Below are positions 25,855 through 34,219 of a stretch of DNA of 57,998 nt, piece by piece (the first letter of the stretch is position 1; each line of letters starts with the position of its first letter). Both the position numbers and the translations under genes were made by a program. The notes below the pieces were generated by a model that was not told where the DNA came from, did not search any database, and saw only the letters and a list, made by a program, of their open reading frames with translations. This DNA is from UBA2365 sp964594045 (GTDB lineage Bacteria > Bacteroidota > Bacteroidia > Chitinophagales > Saprospiraceae). The DNA is taken from positions 1-57,998 of the forward strand of contig CAZQKR010000024.1 in NCBI GenBank assembly GCA_964594045.1. The letters are read 5' to 3'.

Positions 25855-28482
25855 ATGAGAATTCGACTACTTTTTCCTTTGCTCTGCGTAATAAATACTT
25901 TTTGTTATGGTCAGGAACACAAAATTGCACCTGAATTACAAATGCTGTTGAGATCCGGTTCAATGGAATCACTTGAAATTGCTGTTGCATTTGAGGAAAA
26001 TGTGGATTTTGAATTACTTGGTTCAATGTTCAGTGAAAAGAAAATTCCTGTTGATCAACGCCCGGCATTTGTTGAAAAGGCGCTTAAGCAAACTGCTGAA
26101 TCATCCCAGAAACAACTGATCGGGCATTGTCTGGCACACTTCAACGACAAGATTTACAAACTTTATCCTTCATGGATGGTGAACAGAATATTTATGGAAT
26201 GCCATCCATCTGTTATTCCTGCCCTGGCATCTTTTCCAGAGGTTGCGCTGATCTATATAGAAAGCGGTCAGATCATTTTTGAAGAACCGGTGTTCTCCTC
26301 TGCCGGGAATTCGGACAGATCTCCGGGATCAGCAGAACCTGGTTTATATGCGATCAATGCTCCCAGGATGTGGGAACTTGGATATACAGGTCGCGGAAGA
26401 ATGGTGTATAATTATGATACCGGCGTGTGGCCGGATCATCCGGCGTTCGCAGACCGTTTCATAGGGAAGCGTTTTCCACTGAGTCAATCATGGATCGGTT
26501 ATTCCAGTCCGGTACCTACAGGCGAAATAAACAGCCATGGTACGCATGTGCTTGGAACCATGGCCGGTCTGGTATCAGAAACCAGTGACACATTGGGTGT
26601 GGCAGTAAATGCATACTGGATTGCCAATGACTTTGTCGGCACCAGTGTACAGAGCCTGCCTTCTATTGAAGCGATGATATCTGCCTTTGAATGGGCATTG
26701 AACCCGGATGGTGATCCCGGCACGACATACGATGTTCCTGATGTCATCAATAACAGCTGGAGATGGTACGATGCAGCTGACAAAGTACACTGCGGGGAAG
26801 GCATCATTGTCGATTTGATGAATGCCATTGAAGCTGCCGGCATTGCCAATGTATTTGCAGGTGGCAATTTCGGTCCGGACAACACCACCATCAGTTCACC
26901 ACAAAGGATCAATACCAGCAAGGTCAATACATTTTCTGTCGGAAGTGTGAATGCCAACCTAAATTATCCATATCCTATAAGTGATTTTTCCTCTCGTGGC
27001 CCGACTCAATGCGATGGTTCAGACTTTGAGCGAATCCATCCTCAGGTGGTCGCTCCCGGCGAAATGGTAAGATCAGCCTGGGGAACAGATGCTTACAATA
27101 CCATATCCGGAACTAGTATGGCCTGCCCACATGTTTCAGGTGCAGTTCTCTTACTTAAAGAAGCCTTCCCATATCTTGCCGGCGAAAAATTGCTTTGGGC
27201 ATTATACGAAACTGCGATCGATTTTGGTGAGACAGGTGAAGACAACACTTTTGGAAATGGTCTGATTGATGTATTTGCCGCTTTTCAATATCTATCACAG
27301 ACTTTCGAACCTGTGGATCCCAAAAATGCGCTCTGGGACCTGTCGATCGATGAAATATCAGGTCTGGATAAAAACAACATCTCATGTGAAAATGTGATTT
27401 TTCCCATAATCCATTTCAGCAATAAAGGGATCAACCCGATTGATTCATTTATTATAAAATACTGGTTTACTGGCAGATCAGATACAATGGAATTGGTATT
27501 GGATACATTAATGTTGCCCGCAGGCACATTTGAATTCCATTTTGAAGGAATCGAACTTGATGAACCCGGATGGGTTGAGTTGAACATTGATGTCCGGATC
27601 CCGGGTGTGCTAAATGAATATGATCTTTATAACAACAGACATAAAACCAGTGTCAGAAAATACGATCTGGTCAATATACCGTTTCTGGAAAATTTTGAAA
27701 CTGATATTCAGGATTCAGTATGGTGGCAATTCAATCCCGACTATTCAACTACCTGGCAAACTGTTCCATTAACTGGACATGGCGATAATCTGAAAGCACT
27801 TACCATGCAGTTCTTCAATTATTCACCAAGGGCAAAACAACTTGACCAGATAGTTCTGTTGAATGTTCCGTTGCCAGACTCCCTTGAAACGGTTTTAAGT
27901 TTCGATTTAGCATACGCACCTTTTCTGAAATCCAATCCTGAATACAGAGATACCTTCAGAGTGAGGGTTCTGGATAACTGTGATTTCAATAGATCTCTGA
28001 CTGTTTATGAAAAAGCTGGTGATTCCTTGGTCACATATAATTCCATCACACTGAATTTCCAGCCAAAAAATCCGGGACAATGGCGTAAGGAAATCATATC
28101 CTTAAAGGAATTTGCCGGATCAACGGTCTCTCTTGTTTTTGAAACCGTCAATCAAAAGTGGAATAATCTCTACCTGGATAATATCCGGCTGGATACCAAT
28201 TCATTATATTTAACTGCTTTTCAACCTGATAAACAGGATTCAGGTTACTTTCTTTACCCAAATCCGGCAAATGATCATATCCGGATTAAAATGGATGAAG
28301 CACCTTCAAATGACTTTAAAATATGTTTATATAATTCTCTTGGAGAGTTGATCAGGGAAAAAGCAATACAGGTTGGGGATGAATGGACAATGAATGTTGC
28401 TGATCTGAATTCAGGTATATATTTCCTTCAAATTGAAGGACAGCAACATAACAGAAAAACTGTTAGGTTTGTTAAAAACTGA
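25855..28482 (+). CDS. Secreted subtilisin-like (S8) peptidase with T9SS type A tail
   Basis: An 875-residue extracellular serine protease. A signal peptide (RIRLLFPLLCVINTFCYGQ) is followed by an I9-like propeptide region (about 20-140) and the S8 domain with Asp in YNYDTGVWPDHP (about D188), His in NSHGTHVLGTMAG (about H228) and Ser in ISGTSMACPHVSG (about S421); the oxyanion Asn is in IANVFAGGNFG. The triad is intact. After the catalytic domain (to about 480) come beta-rich segments resembling cleaved-adhesin and CARDB-like modules, and a T9SS type A sorting domain (FLYPNPANDHIRI ... GIYFLQIEGQ...TVRFVKN). It probably digests proteins at the cell surface or in the medium. Convergent with the next gene, six bases apart. 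Confidence 0.95.
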   Translation: MRIRLLFPLLCVINTFCYGQEHKIAPELQMLLRSGSMESLEIAVAFEENVDFELLGSMFSEKKIPVDQRPAFVEKALKQTAESSQKQLIGHCLAHFNDKIYKLYPSWMVNRIFMECHPSVIPALASFPEVALIYIESGQIIFEEPVFSSAGNSDRSPGSAEPGLYAINAPRMWELGYTGRGRMVYNYDTGVWPDHPAFADRFIGKRFPLSQSWIGYSSPVPTGEINSHGTHVLGTMAGLVSETSDTLGVAVNAYWIANDFVGTSVQSLPSIEAMISAFEWALNPDGDPGTTYDVPDVINNSWRWYDAADKVHCGEGIIVDLMNAIEAAGIANVFAGGNFGPDNTTISSPQRINTSKVNTFSVGSVNANLNYPYPISDFSSRGPTQCDGSDFERIHPQVVAPGEMVRSAWGTDAYNTISGTSMACPHVSGAVLLLKEAFPYLAGEKLLWALYETAIDFGETGEDNTFGNGLIDVFAAFQYLSQTFEPVDPKNALWDLSIDEISGLDKNNISCENVIFPIIHFSNKGINPIDSFIIKYWFTGRSDTMELVLDTLMLPAGTFEFHFEGIELDEPGWVELNIDVRIPGVLNEYDLYNNRHKTSVRKYDLVNIPFLENFETDIQDSVWWQFNPDYSTTWQTVPLTGHGDNLKALTMQFFNYSPRAKQLDQIVLLNVPLPDSLETVLSFDLAYAPFLKSNPEYRDTFRVRVLDNCDFNRSLTVYEKAGDSLVTYNSITLNFQPKNPGQWRKEIISLKEFAGSTVSLVFETVNQKWNNLYLDNIRLDTNSLYLTAFQPDKQDSGYFLYPNPANDHIRIKMDEAPSNDFKICLYNSLGELIREKAIQVGDEWTMNVADLNSGIYFLQIEGQQHNRKTVRFVKN

Positions 28483-28488
28483 AACTGA

Positions 28489-29118
28489 TCACCTGATTTG
28501 TGAAAGGCAGTCCAACTGGGTCTTAAAAAAATCGATCTGGTGTACATCATATTTTTCGTAACCGCCGTTCCAATGTAGTCCGATCTCAATCAATTCAAAT
28601 TTTCTGAGCTTTTTAAGCTCTTTTATTGGAACCAGGTAGGTGCCAGAATACATTTTCACTTCATTGGAAATGTTTTTTCCTGTATCTTTTTCCATCGAAA
28701 ATAATGAGATCAGATCATTGTTGATCAGTTTCATCTGAAGCAAGCTACCTTCTGCCAGCCCGAGATAGTTGGCATTCAATTGCCGGGACTGGATCTTGAT
28801 GGTAAGGTTAAGGAAATAATTCTGCTTTCCTGCTCTGGAAAGGCTTGCTTCGCACACCATGAATGGTTTGGATTTGAAATGCTCCTTTAGCGGTCCATGA
28901 GTAAAAGTGAAAAGCTGAACAGCCTCTAACTCGGTAAAACGGACACCTGTTAACTGATCAATGAGATCTTCCTTAACTATGCAATCAGTATGATACCGGG
29001 TGGTCAAAGTTTTTCCTGAATAGTTTTCTTTAAGCTGGGGCAAACGCCTGGTACCGGGATCACAAGATATCAGCAATCCTGATGACAACACTAAAATTAT
29101 TATTAACCGGAAATTCAT
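28489..29118 (-). CDS. Putative lipoprotein of unknown function
   Basis: A 209-residue lipoprotein: signal sequence with lipobox LLISC (Cys at about 19), then a mixed alpha/beta mature part without a family I recognise. Visible stretches are FTELEAVQLFTFTHGPLKEH, ASLSRAGKQNYFLNLTIKIQ, and ELKKLRKFELIEIGLHWNGG. The KEL..L..F.LIEIGLHWNGGYE segment near the end suggests a surface/periplasmic beta domain. It is 42 bases downstream of the TlpA-like gene but separated from it by a strong hairpin, so it may be weakly co-transcribed at most. Confidence 0.75.
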   Translation of the reverse strand: MNFRLIIILVLSSGLLISCDPGTRRLPQLKENYSGKTLTTRYHTDCIVKEDLIDQLTGVRFTELEAVQLFTFTHGPLKEHFKSKPFMVCEASLSRAGKQNYFLNLTIKIQSRQLNANYLGLAEGSLLQMKLINNDLISLFSMEKDTGKNISNEVKMYSGTYLVPIKELKKLRKFELIEIGLHWNGGYEKYDVHQIDFFKTQLDCLSQIR

Positions 29119-29129
29119 TAAAAATAAAA

Positions 29130-29150
29130 CCGGCCGTAAATTACGGCCGG
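29130..29150 (-). terminator. Terminator of the TlpA-like gene
   Basis: CCGGCCGTAA (29130-29139), one base, TTACGGCCGG (29141-29150). On the minus strand it is followed by TTTTATTTTT. A 10-bp perfect GC-rich stem 11 bases after the stop at 29161. Confidence 0.8.
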
Positions 29151-29160
29151 CAGTATGATA

Positions 29161-30261
29161 TTATAAAGCTTTCAAAATCTCTTCTTCGAGATTGAAACGC
29201 GGGTTGATCGCAGCAATTTTTCCTTCCTTATCGATCAGATAAGTTCTCGGAATACTTGAAACTCCGTACATCATTGCACTTTCAGTATCCCATTTGGTCA
29301 AAGTACTCACATGTGTATCCCAGGTCAGATTGTCCTTTCCAATGGCATCCATCCATTTTCTTTTTTCGTTGGCCATACCTGCTGAGATCTGATCAGGGTT
29401 CATTCTGGCCTTGCTCCTTTCATCAATTCCGTCAAGTGAAACACTGTACACAGTAAATCCCTGGTCTTTATATTTATTGTAAAGTTCAACTACCTTCGGA
29501 TTCGCTTTACGACAAGGACCACACCAGCTTGCCCAAAAGTCAAGCAGAACTACTTTACCCTTGAGGTCAGACAATTTAAGTACTTTCCCCTCAGGATTCG
29601 GCATGGCAATTTCTGGTGCAGGTTCGCCAATACGGATCTTTTCAGAAGCCATTTTCCTGTCATAACTTTGTTTCAGGTTAGTTGCCAAACTTTGATAATT
29701 TGCAGAAATAGCCGCATTGGGATACTTTTCAACCAGTTTTTGCGCTGCACCGACATGGACATCTGCAAATTCAGGACTGTTGCCAAAAATATTGATCAAA
29801 ACCATGGCAGAAGCCAATGGGTCGATCTCCTTAACTTTGGTCAAAACTTCCTCGACGTTGTTGGTTTGAGCGAAATCAACCATAATTTTGTTGAAATCTT
29901 CAGTTATTTTTGATCCGGTGATGGTTGCAGTTAAATTGCTCAGCGTGTTAAAATTGCCTTTGAAAGTAATGTGTTCATTTTGTCCGCCTGACAGGAAAAA
30001 CAAATTTTTTCTGTCCATGGATATTTTATAAATACCAGGCTCTAAAGGCTGATCAAATTCAAATTTGAATTTACCTTCATCAGAGGTGGTTTCAGCAATT
30101 TTTTCAACTTTATTAGTGAAATCAACCAACTCCAGGGTAACTTGTTTTGCCCTTCCTTCTTCAATTTCACCGGTGATCGAATATCCGTTAGCTTTTTGCT
30201 GGCAACTGCCCAGACTAAGCAACAAAAAATATCCGACAATTAACATCATTTTTGCCTTCAT
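29161..30261 (-). CDS. TlpA-like thiol-disulfide oxidoreductase lipoprotein (DUF4369 + AhpC/TSA)
   Basis: A 366-residue periplasmic lipoprotein: lipobox LLSLGSC (C20), then a DUF4369 beta domain (about 25-125, SITGEIEEGRAKQVTLEL), a helical linker, and a TlpA/thioredoxin domain (about 208-366) with active site FWASWCGPCRK (C247, C250) and cis-proline in VSSIPRTYLID. Typical of Bacteroidota proteins that keep cysteines of secreted proteins or cytochromes reduced. Near-perfect promoter upstream and a strong terminator downstream make it a single-gene unit. Substrate unknown. Confidence 0.95.
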   Translation of the reverse strand: MKAKMMLIVGYFLLLSLGSCQQKANGYSITGEIEEGRAKQVTLELVDFTNKVEKIAETTSDEGKFKFEFDQPLEPGIYKISMDRKNLFFLSGGQNEHITFKGNFNTLSNLTATITGSKITEDFNKIMVDFAQTNNVEEVLTKVKEIDPLASAMVLINIFGNSPEFADVHVGAAQKLVEKYPNAAISANYQSLATNLKQSYDRKMASEKIRIGEPAPEIAMPNPEGKVLKLSDLKGKVVLLDFWASWCGPCRKANPKVVELYNKYKDQGFTVYSVSLDGIDERSKARMNPDQISAGMANEKRKWMDAIGKDNLTWDTHVSTLTKWDTESAMMYGVSSIPRTYLIDKEGKIAAINPRFNLEEEILKAL

Positions 30262-30608
30262 TGTGATTTAATACATTTAAAAAGTTAATTAAGATTCAAT
30301 CCAAACTGTAAAAACTGCTTTTTTAGTGTGCAACCACTTAAAAAAGTGCCGCAAAGTTATAAATTCAGCGATATAATCAAATTGTTTTTAATATGTTTAT
30401 CAAATTATTTACATATTATTCTCTCGATCAGGCGATTTTGTTACAAAACCATCGTGATCTGAACAGTTTATTTCAAAAGAGCCTATCAAATTACCAGACA
30501 TGGGTAAAGCAAAAAGGGCCTGTGCAAAATCAAACCGATAATAGATCAAATTACTAATCCTGATCAGGAAATTGCAGTATATGGTCTATCAATCTGCATT
30601 ATTCAGCT
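30262..30608. other. Intergenic region holding the TlpA promoter
   Basis: A 347-base gap. The right-hand part (about 30385-30608) is AT-rich and I see nothing functional there except the 3' trailer of the upstream operon. The left part contains the promoter and a short CACTT/AAGTG hairpin in the TlpA leader. Confidence 0.5.
30352..30381 (-). promoter_or_regulatory. Promoter of the TlpA-like gene
   Basis: Minus strand: TTTG (30381-30378), 18 bases, TAACTTTG (30359-30352). Start site about 30345, leaving an 84-base leader. Confidence 0.6.
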
Positions 30609-31313
30609 TTACAATCTATATCTGGTTTGATTTCTTCTGTTTTGCAAAATGAATCCCAGGTTGAACTCTATGTAAAAATGCGGATGCAGGTGATAACCAT
30701 CAGATTTAAGTAATTGGAAGCTGTCTATCCAGGTCGAATTGTCGTTGAATACATCTTCCGGCAGGCTGGAACTTACATAACTGCCCAGCAAGCCCGCATT
30801 GAATGCAACTGACAGATAATTCTCATCCAGAATTTCTGTTCTGATATTATACCTGTAATATAATCCCGCACTGTTGGTCAAATGGGTATATTCCATTTTT
30901 TGCAGGTAATTGCCACCGAATCTGGACACCCAGTTATCCATTTTGCGGTGTTTAAGAGAATAGTTTATCCTGAATCCTGAAAATGCATGTCTGCCCACAT
31001 TGATCATAGGGCAGAAAGCAAGTGAAAAGCCATTGATTGACTTCACATTGCCTGGATTCACCGTGCTCACCAGGTGGTGGCCATGAAGATCGGAAATCCA
31101 GCTTACTTCATAATTCAGGCTGTAATTTTTTGAAGGCGCGATTTCAAAACTCATTTTAATGGCAGGACTCAGTATCCTGAAAAAATCCAGAATATGAACA
31201 TTGAATGATTTTGCCGGAAAAGTCTGCTCATTCAACGAGTACTGACCATAACCTGCAACTAAGCTGGCTAAGAAAAAACAGACGACCATACTTTTTTTTA
31301 AGTAAAGCGACAT
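30609..31313 (-). CDS. Exported outer-membrane-barrel-like protein
   Basis: A 234-residue protein with a signal peptide (SMVVCFFLASLVAGYGQ), then alternating beta strands rich in aromatic residues: KMSFEIAPSKNYSLNYEVSW, GFSLAFCPMINVG, FSGFRINYSLKHR, NSAGLYYRYNI, YLSVAFNAGLLGSYV, FYIEFNLGFILQNR. The final strand is close to the C-terminus. This resembles DUF3575-like or small outer-membrane barrels of Bacteroidota, but I do not identify a named family. It is the third gene of an operon with two LVIVD lipoproteins and may be their outer-membrane partner (inference from order and 26-base spacing). Confidence 0.75.
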   Translation of the reverse strand: MSLYLKKSMVVCFFLASLVAGYGQYSLNEQTFPAKSFNVHILDFFRILSPAIKMSFEIAPSKNYSLNYEVSWISDLHGHHLVSTVNPGNVKSINGFSLAFCPMINVGRHAFSGFRINYSLKHRKMDNWVSRFGGNYLQKMEYTHLTNSAGLYYRYNIRTEILDENYLSVAFNAGLLGSYVSSSLPEDVFNDNSTWIDSFQLLKSDGYHLHPHFYIEFNLGFILQNRRNQTRYRL

Positions 31314-31339
31314 GCTACTGATCTTTGATTATCATAAAG

Positions 31340-32083
31340 TTACTGAAACACAAAAGAAGAAATTTCCCGGATATCATCAGGATCACTGTAGTCGAATTCC
31401 CTGAAACCATTGCCGGTCATCACCAACAACAAACCATCGAAAGGGATGACGTCCACAGCATTGAAGTGGTCAAAATGATATAACACTCTTAATGTTTTCG
31501 GATCTGTTCTGTCATAGATTTTCAATCCGTCTTCCGAATCACAAATGAATAAAAGGTCTCCGTCAATACCCAATCCTTTCGGCTGAGTCATCGGATATGA
31601 ATAGATCAGGATTGGGTTGTAAGGATCAGTAATATCCAGTATATCCAGTTGATTGGCCTGATTGCTGCATCCCGCACTCAAGGTAACATATGCAGTGTTG
31701 CCGTCTGTAACGACCGGATCACAGGATTCAATATGGGTGTACCCGGAGATCAGGCTGAGCGTGCCATCCTTGTTCTTCTTACAAATATGCATTCCATTCA
31801 TGGCGCCAACCAAAACCAGTGTGTCAAAAGGGAAAAGCGTTTCTATTCCAGGCTCTATGGTCGTCGAACCAATAAATTCCATTTCCCCCTGATCGATTTT
31901 ATACGTTTCAACTTTATTGTTGTTGATCACATAAAGATATGGATCAATAATGGTGAATTTATTCAATGAACCGCCAATCCCAACATCACCATTATTGCTT
32001 TCCTGGGTGCAGGATTGAATCAGTAGCATTGCAAAAAAGATAAGCATCAGAATGCTGTCAGGATATAGTTTTTTGATACTCAT
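31340..32083 (-). CDS. LVIVD-repeat lipoprotein (beta-propeller-like)
   Basis: A 247-residue lipoprotein with lipobox LLIQSC (Cys about 25). The mature part carries LVIVD-type propeller repeats: DPYLYVINNNKVETYKI, FPFDTLVLVGAMNGMHIC, LDILDITDPYNPILIYSYPM, GDLLFICDSEDGLKIYDRTD, GLLLVMTGNGFREFDYSDPD. Each follows the family's pattern of strand, D.(S/T)DP..P and strand. Such proteins are abundant in Bacteroidota and are thought to be surface or periplasmic scaffolds; no substrate is known. Follows the paralogous lipoprotein by 61 bases and precedes the barrel gene by 26 bases. Confidence 0.85.
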   Translation of the reverse strand: MSIKKLYPDSILMLIFFAMLLIQSCTQESNNGDVGIGGSLNKFTIIDPYLYVINNNKVETYKIDQGEMEFIGSTTIEPGIETLFPFDTLVLVGAMNGMHICKKNKDGTLSLISGYTHIESCDPVVTDGNTAYVTLSAGCSNQANQLDILDITDPYNPILIYSYPMTQPKGLGIDGDLLFICDSEDGLKIYDRTDPKTLRVLYHFDHFNAVDVIPFDGLLLVMTGNGFREFDYSDPDDIREISSFVFQ

Positions 32084-32144
32084 TTTATCAGGATTATCGG
32101 TATTAATTTTAAGTTATCGGTAAAGACATTTATCCGGGTCAAGC

Positions 32145-32675
32145 TTATTTCCTGCATTTCGGGTTGGTCAAAACAGCTGGTTCCCAACCGATCACTTCTC
32201 CTTTCGCCGGATCGACACATTCAAAATATCCATTATAATCAGGGGGAAGTAAAGGCACTCCGTCAAAAGCATTATGTATCCTTGAAATCAGCTGGATGCT
32301 GTCCCTGGAGATGATCTTCAGAGAAATAAGATCCAGATCATTATTGGCATACACATAATCTCCCTTTACAGCCAGATCTTTATTGAAAGGTATGGAAACA
32401 AATGCAATATTCTGTGGATTGGCAGGATTTGAATTGTCAATTATATGAAATCCCTTATCCAGCTCATTGATGAATAAATAAGGTTTCCTGTAAACGATCC
32501 TGCCTGGTGTTGTAAATTGCTCAGCTTCACCTATAGTAATTCTTTTGGTCACACCTGTAACTCCATATACAGGTCTTAAACCGTTGACTACCAGATTTTC
32601 ATCTACTTCATCTTCAAAACAGGCCAGCATCAGGATTGAAAACAGCAATACGATAATATATTTTATTCTGATCAT
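32145..32675 (-). CDS. Short LVIVD-type lipoprotein
   Basis: A 176-residue lipoprotein, first gene of the operon. The start is ATG 32675 (MIRIKYIIVLLFSILMLAC, lipobox LMLAC, Cys at about 19); an earlier start at 32717 would bury the signal peptide. The mature chain has LVIVD-like strands (GRIVYRKPYLFINELDKGFH, IIDNSNPANPQNIAFV, KGDYVYANNDLDLISL) and ends with ECVDPAKGEVIGWEPAVL plus TNPKCRK, a tail that reads as a complete C-terminus rather than a truncation. Function unknown; paralogous to the next gene. Confidence 0.82.
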   Translation of the reverse strand: MIRIKYIIVLLFSILMLACFEDEVDENLVVNGLRPVYGVTGVTKRITIGEAEQFTTPGRIVYRKPYLFINELDKGFHIIDNSNPANPQNIAFVSIPFNKDLAVKGDYVYANNDLDLISLKIISRDSIQLISRIHNAFDGVPLLPPDYNGYFECVDPAKGEVIGWEPAVLTNPKCRK

Positions 32676-32729
32676 ATTATGAAATTTATTTTCAAAATAT
32701 ACGTAAAGAATTATCACTTATAATTAGTG

Positions 32730-32737
32730 CAAATATA
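32730..32737 (-). promoter_or_regulatory. TAnnTTTG -7 element of the LVIVD operon
   Basis: TATATTTG on the minus strand, 55 bases before the ATG at 32675; no clear -33 TTG. Confidence 0.4.
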
Positions 32738-32962
32738 ATAAATTGGATTTCATAAAATTGTGTTGATTGAGCCACATACCGGATATTCAAAAAAACATTA
32801 TCATAAAAACTAATAAATGCCCAACAGGACAAATATCATGGGTTAACGGATTGAGATCTAAATCGATTTTACAACACTATACTACCATGACGCAAAATGC
32901 CTCTACATGGTTGGGTATTTTCTATTTTGGACAAATAAAAAGAATTTAGGGATGTTGCTGAT

Positions 32963-33178
32963 GAAGTTGTTTAAGAATTATATTGATAGTTGAAAATGAA
33001 CGAGCGTTCCTGTAAGGTGAATATCCGGTGGATTTTCTAGGGAGGGAACACGTAGGGGTGGGTCAGTCAAAAAGTCAAGGCGAAGCTCTTTTTTTGATTA
33101 AAAATGCTGACATGCAAAGCATCGTCAGTATTTCAATGATGTGTTTATAAGCATTAAGATACATTTTTAAACAACTTC
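32963..33178. mobile_element. MITE-like repeat copy B with terminal inverted repeats
   Basis: A 216-base element. Its left end GAAGTTGTTTAAGAATTATA is inverted-complementary to its right end, which reads GAAGTTGTTTAAAAATGTAT on the other strand (17 of 20 identical). Internal blocks GAATATCCGG (33019-33028), AGGGAGGGAA (33039-33048), AAGTCAAGGCGAAGCTC and GCAAAGCATCGTCAGTAT are shared in order with copy C. GAT flanks both ends, a possible 3-base target duplication. No ORF for a transposase, hence non-autonomous. Confidence 0.75.
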
Positions 33179-33838
33179 GATATATAAAAATACCTTATTC
33201 CTCTTTCTTTACAAACTCTATGCATGTCATTAAGGCTAAAGCGGACAATAGTAAAACTTCTAAAAAGCTGGCTGTGATTTATTATGTGTAGTCTCGATGT
33301 AGTAGTATGAAAAGTAAATCTGGACCAACAAAGTATCTTTTTTTTCAGTTGACAGGCAGTTTTTATCATTAAAAAAGAGGAGTTCAGTAACAGTAAATGA
33401 ATGTAGGTAAAAATCTGAAATATTCGGAAAAAATGAGGTTTTTGTTTGAATATCCTGTGTTTGTCAGCTTGCTTTCAAACCTAAAAAAATATATGGATCG
33501 ATTAGTTATCATCTAAAGTCAAAAATGGAGACTAAAGCTTTGTGTCCATTTGAATTAAACATATAAAACACATAAATATAAAATGTACATATATGTAATT
33601 AGCGATTTTTATCGGAAATTATATATAATATAATCTGATAAAATAACTTCATTTTTCTATGTGAAGGATTTAAATTTTTATATTCCCACAAAGAGAAATG
33701 TATTGATTATGTGGAGATTGAATTAGTTTTACATGATGGTTTCACCAAGATTTTATAGATTTTTGGGTCAAAAGCGTCAAATATTGATCTTTGGGCAATA
33801 AAAAACCAGCCGGAATGACTCAATTGACAGAAAAAATG

Positions 33839-33846
33839 TATCTTTG
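33839..33846 (+). promoter_or_regulatory. TAnnTTTG -7 element of the PorP operon
   Basis: TATCTTTG, 373 bases before the PorP start. The TTG at 33824-33826 is too close (12 bases). If used, the operon has a leader of about 365 bases with possible secondary structure (33953-33997). Confidence 0.4.
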
Positions 33847-33952
33847 CTTGCACATGATTATATATTCAATCAGTGTGGTTGAGTTAAAATCATCATAATT
33901 GGCATTAGATTTGAAGTATTTAATTGCTGATGTTGACGAAATCAAGTGGTTT

Positions 33953-33997
33953 AATCATCATTAAGTTGGCGGAGGATGATTCGTCATGAGCTTAATG
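33953..33997 (+). promoter_or_regulatory. Possible pseudoknot or switching element in the PorP leader
   Basis: Two helices cross: AATCATC (33953-33959) with GATGATT (33975-33981), and CATTAAG (33959-33965) with CTTAATG (33991-33997). They would form either a pseudoknot or two exclusive hairpins. Each is only 7 bp and AT-rich, so chance is possible. Confidence 0.25.
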
Positions 33998-34219
33998 GAA
34001 AAGTTGGTCAGAATATCGGATTCCGGTGATTGAAAATTCATATCTACCGGATGATATTTTTTTTTGATCAAACCGATTGCCTGATGTTGAAATCATTTCC
34101 TGTTTTTTTTGGTAACAACGAAGCGAAATTGTGAAATGATACATCATATATAGAGTTATCCTGATTTTAGGAGGCTCACCAAAAACAGGTTTATAATTAA
34201 AAACAAAAATGGAAGGCAG

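Larger units (their letters stand above)
32738..34219. other. 1.5-kb gene-free region between the LVIVD and PorP operons
   Basis: AT-rich stretch with no frame of protein-like composition (short ORFs at 32767-32949 and 33154-33369 look random). It holds repeat copy B (32963-33178), a long T/A-rich spacer with nothing I can name (33180-33830), and the probable PorP leader from 33839 on. It could be the remains of a decayed gene, but no recognisable remnant is visible. Confidence 0.5.

Noticed and set aside
33154..33369. 71-codon minus-strand frame next to repeat copy B
   Set aside because: It overlaps the repeat end, has no family features, and no promoter.
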